Shown here piece after piece: positions 1 through 7,920 of a DNA stretch of 63,771 bases. Made by a program: the position numbers and the translations under genes. Source of the DNA: Vibrio harveyi NBRC 15634 = ATCC 14126 = KCTC 12724 (lineage in GTDB: Bacteria; Pseudomonadota; Gammaproteobacteria; Enterobacterales; Vibrionaceae); NCBI RefSeq assembly GCF_001591145.1, contig NZ_BCUF01000035.1:1-63771 (forward strand), in the 5' to 3' direction. Numbering within the stretch: the first letter of the stretch is position 1; each line of letters starts with the position of its first letter. The notes under the pieces were generated by a model, which saw nothing but the letters and a program-made list of their open reading frames with translations, was not told the origin of the DNA and did no database searches.

Positions 1-382
1 GGTTACTTGGGTATATTTCACAGTCAATGAAAGAGAAGATTACGCGGAGTTTCTTGATAGTGACCCACAAGGTTATGAAGTGTGCTTTCTAAATGGTGAA
101 CTCGTTGGTGCTTATGGTTTGAGTGGCAAAACACAGGCATTTCATAGCTTGAACTGGATTTTAATCTCACCAAAAGCGCAAGGCATGAAGGTTGGTCATG
201 AGTTTATGAGCCGAGCGATTCACCGAGCTGAGCAGTTGAACATCCCCCAAATCAAAATCGCCGCAAGTCATTTATCTGCGCCGTTTTTTGCCAAATATGG
301 TGCCGTAGAGCTGAACTACATCCCTGATGGTTGGGGTGTCGATATGCACCGTATCGATATGGAATTGAATCTCCAGTCGTAA
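1..382 (+). CDS. GNAT N-acetyltransferase, 5'-truncated by the window edge
   Basis: The reading frame is open from base 2 to the TAA at 380-382, so the gene begins before the window. The visible 126 residues carry the second half of an acetyl-CoA-dependent N-acetyltransferase fold: a strand (FLNGELVGAYGL), the motif-A-like segment (LISPKAQGMKVGHEFM) that would bind the CoA pyrophosphate, and a late strand (APFFAKYGAVELNY). The only in-frame start codon in the window is GTG at 80, which would remove the first strand and helix, so it is an unlikely true start. The substrate cannot be told. The first 15 bases match the end of the inverted-repeat element found elsewhere in this window, so the gene may be interrupted just upstream. 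Confidence 0.75.
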   Translation, partial: VTWVYFTVNEREDYAEFLDSDPQGYEVCFLNGELVGAYGLSGKTQAFHSLNWILISPKAQGMKVGHEFMSRAIHRAEQLNIPQIKIAASHLSAPFFAKYGAVELNYIPDGWGVDMHRIDMELNLQS

Positions 383-526
383 GCAAATTCGAGCTATGAA
401 AGCGTAGCGTGAGTATTTGGTTAAAACACCTTGCACCATATGGTGCTTTTATTGGTTTTTGTTAGGTTATTGGACTTGGTTATCGAAAGCGTTTTTTGCC
501 TTTCGTCAAACAGATAAGGACAGACA

Positions 527-1066
527 ATGCCAACAAAGATCTTAGTGCCTACTTTGGCGCTACTTCTCAGTGCATGCGGTGGCGATGGAGATTCGTCATC
601 ACCTGCAGACAGCGGCTCACAATCCCCTGATACACCACCTACAGCCACCACTTTTGCCGAGCAAATGCTTGCCGCAGTTAACGATGCTCGATCTAAAACT
701 CAGCAATGTGGCTCAAGAACTATGCCTCCCGTTGGAGCGCTTACTTGGAGTTACGATTTAGAAAGCGCAGCTTATGGACACTCTAGCGATATGGCAAACA
801 GTGATTTTATGAGCCATACCGGATCAAATGGCAGCACGCTTTCCAGTCGCGTCAATGCCACAGGTTATGCTTGGAGCAGGTTAGGAGAGAATGTCGCGAG
901 AGGGCAACGTTCAATCGATGCGGTAATGAACTCTTGGCTATCGAGTGAAGGGCACTGCCTTAATATCATGAACGCCGACTTCGACCAGATGGGCTCATCC
1001 ATGGTGGAGAACCAATCGACGAATTATCGCTATTACTGGACCCAAGTCTTCGCCAAGCAGCGTTGA
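527..1066 (+). CDS. CAP (SCP/PR1-like) domain lipoprotein
   Basis: A 179-residue protein with a short hydrophobic leader and a lipobox (LLSAC) placing the lipid-modified cysteine near residue 17, then a low-complexity Gly/Ser/Asp linker. Residues about 45-178 form a CAP-family domain: MLAAVNDARSKTQQCG at the start, a histidine in AAYGHSSDMA, the HTGSNGSTLSSRV stretch, the GENVARG motif, and WLSSEGHCLNIMNADFDQMG near the end. In bacteria such proteins are secreted or lipid-anchored, and no single activity is established for the family. It is a single gene, followed by a bidirectional terminator shared with the convergent gene downstream. Confidence 0.85.
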   Translation: MPTKILVPTLALLLSACGGDGDSSSPADSGSQSPDTPPTATTFAEQMLAAVNDARSKTQQCGSRTMPPVGALTWSYDLESAAYGHSSDMANSDFMSHTGSNGSTLSSRVNATGYAWSRLGENVARGQRSIDAVMNSWLSSEGHCLNIMNADFDQMGSSMVENQSTNYRYYWTQVFAKQR

Positions 1067-1102
1067 TGACGACAAATAGATCAGTCTGGACAACAAACAG
1101 AT

Positions 1103-1139
1103 AAAGCCAGTAGAGGAGACTCAACTGGCTTTATTATTA
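1103..1139. terminator. Bidirectional rho-independent terminator
   Basis: Perfect 9-bp stem AAAGCCAGT / ACTGGCTTT (1103-1111 and 1124-1132) followed by a T/A-rich run. It lies between the convergent CAP lipoprotein gene and the SAHH-like gene and can serve both. Confidence 0.8.
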
Positions 1140-1144
1140 TTGGT

Positions 1145-2362
1145 TTAGTGATTAATCCAATGCTCACATGCCAGCTCTGCAACCATCATTTCGATATCAA
1201 ATGGCACCGGTTGCGGTATTGGCTTCAGGGACTGCGCGTTTAAGGCGATGCGTTCTAAGCTCAATGTTTGCAACGCGAGACCAAGGTCCATGATCTCAAT
1301 AGGATTGCCGTCACCAGCTGATAAGTTGACGAGGTTCGCGTCTGATAAGACGAACAGTTGTTTGTTGTTATCCTTGAGCTGATACGCAGTGACATGAGGG
1401 CGAATTTTGTTTTGGCTTGTGCTCAACTCCTCAAGTTGTGATAGGTTGATTTCACGTTGGAAATGCCCTGCGTTGGCAATGATGGTTTTGTCGCGCATCA
1501 ATTCAAAGTGCTCTTTACGTAGTGTGTTATCGCGACCAGTAATCGTAATCACCATATCTGCGTCTGGTAGCGCTTCTTCTATGGTAGAGGTGTAAAAGCC
1601 CTCCATGTGAGCTTCCAACTTGGTTAGAGAATTGCTCTCTACGACCGTTACGTGAGCCCCCATACCACGCAAGCGCTGTGCTGTACCGGACCCGCAGTAA
1701 CCATAACCGATGACCACCACTTTCTTACCATGCAGCATTACATTGGTTGCGCGCATAATGCCGTCGACAACCGATGAGCCTACACCGAAGCGGTTTTCAA
1801 TGATGCGTTTGGACATAGTGTCATTGATGATCAACGTGCTCCATTGATCAGATTTAAAATCCTCTCTTAATCGGTTTGCGCCTGTGGTTGTTTCTTCAGT
1901 TGCGCCTAATAAAGTACTTTGCAGATGAGTGAATTCTGGATGAGTAAAAATAAGCTCATGCAAGTCCGCACCATTGTCAGCAATGATATCTGGATTAAAG
2001 CTCAACACATTTTGGCAATAACGTATGTGGTCTTCAAAGCTCTCATCGCGTCGTGAAAAGACATGAACGCCACAATCACGAACCAGCGCTGCAGCTGTTT
2101 CATCTTGTGTTGAACCCGGCGAGCCAGTCAGTACTACCTTTGCACCACCTTTAGTCAAGGCTTCCATCCAAACCCCGGTTTTGGCTTCAACATGCAAACA
2201 AATGCCAATGGTCAGCCCAGAGAATGGCTTTTCTCGATCTAGTCGCTCGATCAAACTGCGCATAATTGGCATGTGTGCTCTTGCCCAATCGATTCTTTTT
2301 TTGCCTTCTGGTGCAAGCTCTAGGTTGGCGATGTCATGAGTCATGCAATTATTGTGTGTCAT
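1145..2362 (-). CDS. Divergent S-adenosylhomocysteine hydrolase-like NAD-binding protein
   Basis: A 405-residue homologue of adenosylhomocysteinase, the enzyme that splits S-adenosylhomocysteine to adenosine and homocysteine with tightly bound NAD. I start it at 2362, where AGAGGA precedes the ATG; the frame stays open 80 codons further upstream without a ribosome site. Family landmarks are present: STQDETAAAL, EETTTG, a Rossmann glycine motif GYGYCGSG (about 219-226), ANAGHF, and LVNLSAGDGNP. Compared with human numbering, H55, E156, K186 and H301 are kept. However T57 is Glu59, E59 is Lys61, D131 is Asn130, D190 is Glu189, H353 is Asn353, and the C-terminal Lys/Tyr tail that closes the neighbouring NAD site is missing. 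The fold is secure; SAH as substrate is doubtful. A LysR gene lies divergently upstream. Confidence 0.85.
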   Translation of the reverse strand: MTHNNCMTHDIANLELAPEGKKRIDWARAHMPIMRSLIERLDREKPFSGLTIGICLHVEAKTGVWMEALTKGGAKVVLTGSPGSTQDETAAALVRDCGVHVFSRRDESFEDHIRYCQNVLSFNPDIIADNGADLHELIFTHPEFTHLQSTLLGATEETTTGANRLREDFKSDQWSTLIINDTMSKRIIENRFGVGSSVVDGIMRATNVMLHGKKVVVIGYGYCGSGTAQRLRGMGAHVTVVESNSLTKLEAHMEGFYTSTIEEALPDADMVITITGRDNTLRKEHFELMRDKTIIANAGHFQREINLSQLEELSTSQNKIRPHVTAYQLKDNNKQLFVLSDANLVNLSAGDGNPIEIMDLGLALQTLSLERIALNAQSLKPIPQPVPFDIEMMVAELACEHWINH

Positions 2363-2653
2363 CTGGTTTTCCTCTGTGCTCTCGTTCGTGTACTCAGAAT
2401 GAAATAGGCTCAGAAGAAGAAAAATAAACTTAATCGCAAAGAGTGTTTCCCCACAGAAACGATAACGTGACGCCCTTAAAACGTGTGCTCCTATCTGATT
2501 GATTTTATTGATCTCAAAGAGTTCACCATCATCGAGTTTTATTATGCATCTTAGGAAACAGTAGGTTTCTACTACGGAACAATCATGCTTGTCGCTTCGC
2601 ATACAATAAGTGGGGGCTTGATATAATTAAGGTAAGCAACTGAGACTAAGACA

Positions 2654-3538
2654 ATGAAAAACCTGAATCTAAACCTATTGATGACGTTTTACACCGTGGT
2701 GAAACACAACTCCTTTTCAATGGCGGCAGATGAGCTGGTATTGTCTAAATCAGTGGTGAGCAAGCAGATCAAGCAATTGGAAAATGAGCTGCAATGCACA
2801 TTGATTCACCGTACTACCCGCACCTTATCGCTGACAGAGCAGGGCAAGTTCCTCTATGAAAGCTACGTAAAAATCATTGATGACATCAAGCAATGCCACG
2901 ATGCGTTGGACCAACAAAATGAGACGCTGAGCGGCACACTTAAAGTGCGTTTACCCATCGTGTTAGAGCATGACCATGCCTTGATGACGAAGATCTCCGA
3001 GTTCATGAAGCTGCACCCTCATTTAGAGTTAGATCTTACTTATGGCTATACGTTAGGCGGCTTACTGAGTGAAGGCATTGATCTTGCGTTTCATATTGGA
3101 ACTGTGCCCGATAGTTCTTACAAGTGCAGAAAGATCAAAGACATCGGAACAAAAGTTGTCGCGTCTCCCCAATATGTCGAAACGTTTGGAGAACCATTTT
3201 TTCCATCTGATTTGAAGCAACACAGATGCATGAACTATCGCAGTTGCTTAACCAAAGATAAGTGGCGCTTCACTTTCTCGGACAATTCACACGAGTTCGT
3301 AGAACTTAAGTCACCTATTCGTTCAGATTCTGAAGCAATGCTGGTTCAAATGGCGAAAAACAGCGTCGGGATCGCGTGTGCGCTCGACTTTCTTGCCGAT
3401 GGCTATCTTGCCAAAGGGGAGTTGGTGAGCTTGCTTCAAGAATATACGTGGTCAACGGAGCTTTATATCGTCTACCCAAGTACTGTTGCGCCGCCATACA
3501 AAGTAAGAACCTTTATCGATTATCTGCTGCTTGGTTAG
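2654..3538 (+). CDS. LysR-family transcriptional regulator
   Basis: A 294-residue LysR-type regulator. Residues 1-60 form the winged helix-turn-helix (LNLLMTFYTVVKHNSFSMAA, then VSKQIKQLENELQCTLIHRT), followed by the linker helix and a periplasmic-binding-like effector domain from about residue 90 to 290. It is transcribed away from the SAHH-like gene across a 291-bp gap, the usual arrangement for a LysR protein controlling its divergent neighbour. Its inducer is unknown; if the neighbour is a modified SAHH, a related metabolite is a reasonable guess. Confidence 0.9.
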   Translation: MKNLNLNLLMTFYTVVKHNSFSMAADELVLSKSVVSKQIKQLENELQCTLIHRTTRTLSLTEQGKFLYESYVKIIDDIKQCHDALDQQNETLSGTLKVRLPIVLEHDHALMTKISEFMKLHPHLELDLTYGYTLGGLLSEGIDLAFHIGTVPDSSYKCRKIKDIGTKVVASPQYVETFGEPFFPSDLKQHRCMNYRSCLTKDKWRFTFSDNSHEFVELKSPIRSDSEAMLVQMAKNSVGIACALDFLADGYLAKGELVSLLQEYTWSTELYIVYPSTVAPPYKVRTFIDYLLLG

Positions 3539-3630
3539 TCTATTACCTTAGGCTTTGCCATTTTCCCCCTCTGTCGCTGTTATGAACAACCTAAGCTTTC
3601 ACAGTATCCACTCGTGAGATTTTCTATTTT

Positions 3631-3701
3631 AGAACATGTGGTCTAAAAAGTTTGACAGGATAAGTTTTGATTGATTATTCTTTTTATAGACCAGATGGTC
3701 T
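3631..3701 (+). promoter_or_regulatory. Two TetR-type operator copies flanking a promoter
   Basis: AGAACATGTGGTCT at 3631-3644 and AGACCAGATGGTCT at 3688-3701 are two copies of an inverted repeat (arms AGACCA/TGGTCT; the first copy has one mismatch), with centres 57 bp apart. Between them are TTGACA (3652-3657) and TATTCT (3676-3681) with an 18-bp spacer. A repressor on either copy would cover this promoter. The motif resembles NemR-type (TetR family) operators. No TetR gene is adjacent. Confidence 0.55.
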
Positions 3702-3745
3702 TAAAAGATTTGAAATGAATAAGCCGTTTAAATGAAGGGGATCGA

Positions 3746-4366
3746 ATGATGTCTACGAGTAAAACTACGATAAAGAATGCGCATATCAATTGGGATTGTG
3801 AGGGTAAGTTCAACTTCACGACTGGGTTTGGTGCAACCAAAGCGGAATCCATGATCGCCAATTACGCAGCGTTTATTGCTCCAGTGATCTTCTACTTTTT
3901 TGCATGGCAAACCTTGGAGTGGAGTTGGCTTCAAATTATTGTCGCGTCATTGCTCACGTTAGATATGATTGGAGGTGTTCTGACAAACTCTTTAGGCTCG
4001 ATGAAGCGATTTCTACATACCGACCAAAAACTTGAGCTGACTTGGATGGGCAAATTGGTAGGCAGCAAATTCTTGTTCCCTGCTATTCACTTTCAATTGT
4101 TTGCTGTGCCGTTATGTTTTGATGTCGCTTGGTCTTACGCGTTTTTCTGGTATGCCGTGATGATGGTATCGGTTGTGTTTTTGCACTTCCTGCCGCTTTA
4201 TTTACAACGTCCGGTTGCGCTACTTGCAGTCATGTTATCCATCATTCTTTCGACATTAGTCCCGGCTCCGACTGGTTTAGAATGGTTAGCACCAATCTTC
4301 ATTATTAAGTTAGTGCTCTCACACGGTGTTCGAGAAGAGCCTTACCGCCCGTCTCTTTCTCAATAG
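3746..4366 (+). CDS. Unrecognised polytopic membrane protein
   Basis: A 206-residue protein with a soluble N-terminal 40 residues and about five or six hydrophobic segments (for example AAFIAPVIFYFFAW, LQIIVASLLTLDMIGGVLTN, AFFWYAVMMVSVVFLHFLPL, VALLAVMLSIILSTLVPAP). The ATG at 3746 follows GAAGGGG at a suitable distance; a second ATG directly follows it. I recognise no family. It stands alone behind two palindromic operator-like sites and is followed by a strong terminator, so it is probably a monocistronic gene induced by an unknown signal. Confidence 0.75.
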   Translation: MMSTSKTTIKNAHINWDCEGKFNFTTGFGATKAESMIANYAAFIAPVIFYFFAWQTLEWSWLQIIVASLLTLDMIGGVLTNSLGSMKRFLHTDQKLELTWMGKLVGSKFLFPAIHFQLFAVPLCFDVAWSYAFFWYAVMMVSVVFLHFLPLYLQRPVALLAVMLSIILSTLVPAPTGLEWLAPIFIIKLVLSHGVREEPYRPSLSQ

Positions 4367-4405
4367 ATACGTGCATCGTCAATTACGCCCCCTTGATAAA
4401 CGAAA

Positions 4406-4436
4406 CGCCAGCAAGGAATTCCTGCTGGCGTTTTTT
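4406..4436 (+). terminator. Rho-independent terminator
   Basis: Stem CGCCAGCA/TGCTGGCG extended by GG-AATT-CC with one bulged A, followed by six T. It ends the membrane protein gene. Confidence 0.85.
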
Positions 4437-4446
4437 ATACTTGGTA

Positions 4447-4866
4447 TTAACTCGTTAAGTTACGTAGTTTTGGATCATCGGTAAGGTATTCTACAAATTC
4501 GATTTCAAAGCCAGCTGGGTCAACAAAGTAAATGTTCTTACGGTATGGCTCTTTTGCGCCGGGTTGGGCAATTGGATAACCAGCTTCAATCAATCGTTTT
4601 GTCACACCGTCGATGTCATTAGTCACGTAGGCGAAGTGTGCGAGACCAACTTGGTGACCACTTAATTCTCGGTTGTTGCCTTCGCCGTGGTCGCTCATTG
4701 CAATGTATTGGTATTCATCGCCAAAGTGCAGCCAGTTTCTCGGCTTTCCACTCCATTCGCCAGTACCTTCATCACGTACATACCAATGCGGAAATGCCGC
4801 TTGATAAAACTTCAGCATTTCTGGGATATCCTTTACCACTAAGTTCACATGTTCTAGTTGGATCAT
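4447..4866 (-). CDS. VOC-superfamily (glyoxalase/dioxygenase-like) protein
   Basis: A 139-residue vicinal-oxygen-chelate protein with paired beta-alpha-beta-beta-beta modules. Likely metal ligands are the His in LEHVNLVV near the N terminus, the His in VGLAHFAYVTND near the middle, and the Glu in FEIEFVEYL near the C terminus. Typical family segments NIYFVDPAGFEIEFVEY and GLAHFAYV are present. Such enzymes act on lactoylglutathione, fosfomycin, catechols and many other substrates; nothing here decides which. The start is supported by AGGAG ahead of the ATG at 4866. Confidence 0.85.
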   Translation of the reverse strand: MIQLEHVNLVVKDIPEMLKFYQAAFPHWYVRDEGTGEWSGKPRNWLHFGDEYQYIAMSDHGEGNNRELSGHQVGLAHFAYVTNDIDGVTKRLIEAGYPIAQPGAKEPYRKNIYFVDPAGFEIEFVEYLTDDPKLRNLTS

Positions 4867-4970
4867 TGTGTGCTCCTTTCTTTCATTTCCTAGCCAACGA
4901 TGAACATGCTAAAACCTCAAGTTAAGTTGAAGTAAAGGGCTTTTTGGAATTTTTTATTGTAAGTGCTTTG

Positions 4971-5915
4971 GCTAATTATTTGGATCGAGTTTTTGGTGAA
5001 TAGATTCCCAGTCTCACCTAGGTTCGCGGGAATGACGGAAAGAGAGAGCTAAACGAGCAGCGTCATTCTGAAGGAGCCTAAGCGAGTATTCAGAATCAAT
5101 TTTCAGCGCGTTGTGATGTTGCATTGTGATTTGAACTTTCCGCGATTGCAGGGCCAATTCCTCCCCTTTGAACTCGTTGCTTTGAGAGCTTCGGAGTTTG
5201 ATACAAGGGGAGGTTAGGTGGGGTTGGTGGTTTGAGGCTGAATGTTGGGTTAGGTGCTTGCAACCCTCTTTCACCTTTTGTTTGTCTGTGTTCTTGCTAA
5301 TCATTTTCGATCGAGTTTGTGGTGAGTAGATTCCCAGTCTCACCTAGGTTCGCGGGAATGACGGGGAGAGAGCGTGAAACGAACAGCGTCATTCTGAAGG
5401 AGCCTAAGCGAGTATTCAGAATCTATTTTCAGCTCGTTGTTGTGTTGCAATGTGAATTGAATTATCCGCGAATGCAGAACCAATTCCTCCCCTTTGAACT
5501 CGTTGTGTTGAGATCTTCGAAGTTTGATACAAGGGGAGGTTAGGTGGGGTTAGTGCTTTGAATCTGAATGTTGGGTTAGGTGCTTGCGACCTTCTTTCAC
5601 CTTTTGTTTGTTCGTGTTCTTACTAATCAATTTCGATCGAGTTTTTGGTGAGTAGATTCCCAGTCTCACCTAGGTTCGCGGGAATGACGGAAAGAGAGAG
5701 CTAAACGAACAGCGTCATTCTGAAGGAGCCTAAGCGAGTATTCAGAATCTATTTTCAGCGCGTTGTGATGTTGCATTGTGAATTGAATTATCCGCGAGTG
5801 TAGAACCAGTTCCTCCCCTTTGAGCTCAGAGTATTGAGAGCTTCAGAGTTTGATACAAGGGGAGGTTAGGTGGGGTTAGTGCTTTGAATCTGAATGTTGG
5901 GTTATGCGCTTGCAA
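4971..5915. repeat. Three tandem copies of a 326-bp non-coding repeat
   Basis: The marker GATTCCCAGTCTCACCTAGG recurs at 5003, 5329 and 5655, a period of exactly 326 bp twice over. Each copy holds three hairpins in the same order: ATTCCC...GGGAAT, then ATTCTGAA...TTCAGAAT, then CCTCCCCTT...AAGGGGAGG, and ends in TTAGGTGGGGTT. Copies differ by scattered substitutions; the third loses similarity after about 5910. Short open frames inside are not conserved between copies. No coding gene is seen from 4867 to 6179. Confidence 0.9.
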
Positions 5916-6026
5916 CCCCCTCCAACTCACCCTTTTCTCGACATCGTTTGCCAAGCATTTGAATATGGTTATCAAGGGGGAGGGCTGTTCTTTCTTGTTG
6001 TGTGCTCAGTGTTTTCGCCACAAACC

Positions 6027-6055
6027 AAAAAAAGCCAGCAGTAGTAGCTGCTGGC
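6027..6055 (-). terminator. Terminator of ahpF
   Basis: On the minus strand GCCAGCAGC-loop-GCTGCTGGC-type stem (6034-6055) followed by seven T. It lies 125 bp past the ahpF stop, the first strong terminator reached. Confidence 0.8.
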
Positions 6056-6179
6056 AAAGTCTTTGGGCTTCTAGGTTTTTGCTTTTATTTCTTGCCACTC
6101 CGTTCTACACAGTGCCCCGATTGGCCTTCTGGGGAAGAAAACACAGCACTGTGCGCTTTGTGTCCAAGAAATTTGGAGA

Positions 6180-7748
6180 TTAACCTTGCTTACGGATTAG
6201 GTAGTCAAATGCGCCTAAGCTTGCTTTTGCACCTTCACCCATCGCAATGATGATCTGTTTGTAAGGAACGGTTGTTGCGTCACCGGCTGCGAACACACCT
6301 TCTAGGCTAGTATCGCCACGGCTACCGACTTCGATTTCGCCGCGATCAGATAGGGCTACTTCTGAATCTTTTAGCCATTCTGTGTTCGGTACTAGACCGA
6401 TTTGAACAAAGATACCTGACAGTTCAATCTCTTTGATTTCATCTGTGTTGCGGTCTTTGTACTTCAAGCTTGTTACGCGAGTACCGTCGCCCACAACTTC
6501 AGTAGTTTGCGCCATCGTGATGATGTCTACGTTTGGTAGTGAGTTCGCTTTGTCGATAAGCACTTGGTCTGCGCGAAGTACGTCTGCGAATTCAAGAACC
6601 GTTACGTGTTCGACGATACCAGCAAGGTCGATAGCAGCTTCGATGCCTGAGTTACCACCACCGATAACCGCAGTTTTCTTGCCTTTGAACAGTGGGCCGT
6701 CACAGTGTGGGCAGTACGCGACACCTTTGTTGCGGTACTCTTGCTCACCCGGAACGTTCATTTCACGCCAGCGTGCACCAGGGCTTAGGATGACACTCTT
6801 ACTCTTCAGCGTTGCGCCGCTTTCAAGTTGGATATGAATCAAACCATCTTCTGTGTGTGCTGCGCCCATTAGCTTCTCAGCTTGTTGCTCAGTTACTACG
6901 TCTACGTCGTATTCTTTTAGGTGTTCTGCTAGGTCAGTTGCCAGTTTTGGACCTTCAGTACGTTTTACCGAAATGAAGTTCTCAATTGCCATGGTGTCCA
7001 TAACCTGACCACCAAAGCGCTTAGCAACAATGCCAGTGCGAATACCTTTACGAGCAGCGTATAGAGCAGCTGCGCTACCACCAGGACCACCGCCGACAAC
7101 AAGTACGTCGTATGGGTCTTTTTCGCTCAGTGCTTTTGCGGCTTTCTCGCTTGCTCCGTCATCCACTTTGTTCAGGATTTCAGTCAGAGACATACGACCT
7201 TGACCAAATAGCTCGCCGTTCACGAATACACTTGGTACTGCCATGATGTCGCGTTGTTTCACTTCATCTTGGAACAAACCACCGTCGATCATGGTTGCTT
7301 TTACTTTCGGGTTGATCGCCGCCATCATGTTGAACGCTTGAACTACGTCGGGACAGTTTTGGCACGACAGTGAAATGAAGATTTCTACGTCTAGATCTTT
7401 GTCTAGTGCTGCGATTTGCTCAATCACTTCCGGTTCTAGTTTGATTGGGTGACCGCCAGAGTGAAGCAGTGCCAATACTAGAGAGGTAAATTCGTGACCC
7501 ATTGGCAAGCCTGCAAAGCGTAGTGCTGTGCCTTTTGCTGGGTTAGTTACCGCCATCACTGGTTTACGTGCGCTTGCGTTGTCGTCACGTTCAACGGTGA
7601 TTAGGTCGCTCATCTCTGCGATTTGGTTCGCTAGAGACAAAATGTCATTCGATGCTTTGCTTTCATCTAGACTAACCACTAAACGAACTTCTTCTTTTAC
7701 ATTAGCCAGATATTGTTTGAGTTGTTGTTGGATCGCTTGGTCTAACAT
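6180..7748 (-). CDS. ahpF: Alkyl hydroperoxide reductase subunit F
   Basis: A 522-residue flavoprotein disulfide reductase that passes electrons from NADH to AhpC. The N-terminal 200 residues are two thioredoxin folds, the second with the redox pair CQNC (SLSCQNCPDVV). A linker leads to the thioredoxin-reductase-like part: FAD-binding VVGGGPGGSAAALYAA, the active-site pair in YCPHCDGP, the NAD-binding AVIGGGNSGIEAAID, and the C-terminal VFAAGDATTVPYKQI. Length matches the E. coli protein (521). It lies downstream of ahpC on the same strand with a 172-bp gap that contains a strong hairpin, so it is probably read from the ahpC promoter at a lower level. Confidence 0.97.
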   Translation of the reverse strand: MLDQAIQQQLKQYLANVKEEVRLVVSLDESKASNDILSLANQIAEMSDLITVERDDNASARKPVMAVTNPAKGTALRFAGLPMGHEFTSLVLALLHSGGHPIKLEPEVIEQIAALDKDLDVEIFISLSCQNCPDVVQAFNMMAAINPKVKATMIDGGLFQDEVKQRDIMAVPSVFVNGELFGQGRMSLTEILNKVDDGASEKAAKALSEKDPYDVLVVGGGPGGSAAALYAARKGIRTGIVAKRFGGQVMDTMAIENFISVKRTEGPKLATDLAEHLKEYDVDVVTEQQAEKLMGAAHTEDGLIHIQLESGATLKSKSVILSPGARWREMNVPGEQEYRNKGVAYCPHCDGPLFKGKKTAVIGGGNSGIEAAIDLAGIVEHVTVLEFADVLRADQVLIDKANSLPNVDIITMAQTTEVVGDGTRVTSLKYKDRNTDEIKEIELSGIFVQIGLVPNTEWLKDSEVALSDRGEIEVGSRGDTSLEGVFAAGDATTVPYKQIIIAMGEGAKASLGAFDYLIRKQG

Positions 7749-7865
7749 AGTTGTTACTACCTTAATTAAAACTAAAAAGTGGTTACTGTAGATAAAACCT
7801 GAGGGGGAGAGAGCAAATCAGGCAGAAGGTCGTCAAGGTATCTAACCTGAAGTGCTCTCTAATTC

Positions 7866-7906
7866 AGTTCTAATCAGAAAAAGGAAATCGGGAACTGATT
7901 AGAACT
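7866..7906 (-). promoter_or_regulatory. Intercistronic hairpin between ahpC and ahpF
   Basis: Perfect 12-bp inverted repeat AGTTCTAATCAG (7866-7877) / CTGATTAGAACT (7895-7906), starting 14 bases below the ahpC stop. There is no T run after it on the minus strand, so it looks more like an mRNA-stabilising or attenuating structure than a full terminator. Confidence 0.6.
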
Positions 7907-7920
7907 TAAATTTCAGTGGC

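Noticed and set aside
2363..2602. 80-residue N-terminal extension of the SAHH-like protein
   Set aside because: It has no similarity to the family, contains a stray hydrophobic stretch, and the ribosome site is at the internal start 2362.
2363..2653. SAH riboswitch ahead of the SAHH-like gene
   Set aside because: I looked for the conserved SAH-riboswitch core in the leader and could not find a convincing match; a covariance-model search would decide.
5014..5543. Open frames inside the 326-bp repeats
   Set aside because: They run through hairpins, differ between copies and have no start signals; the repeats are best read as non-coding.
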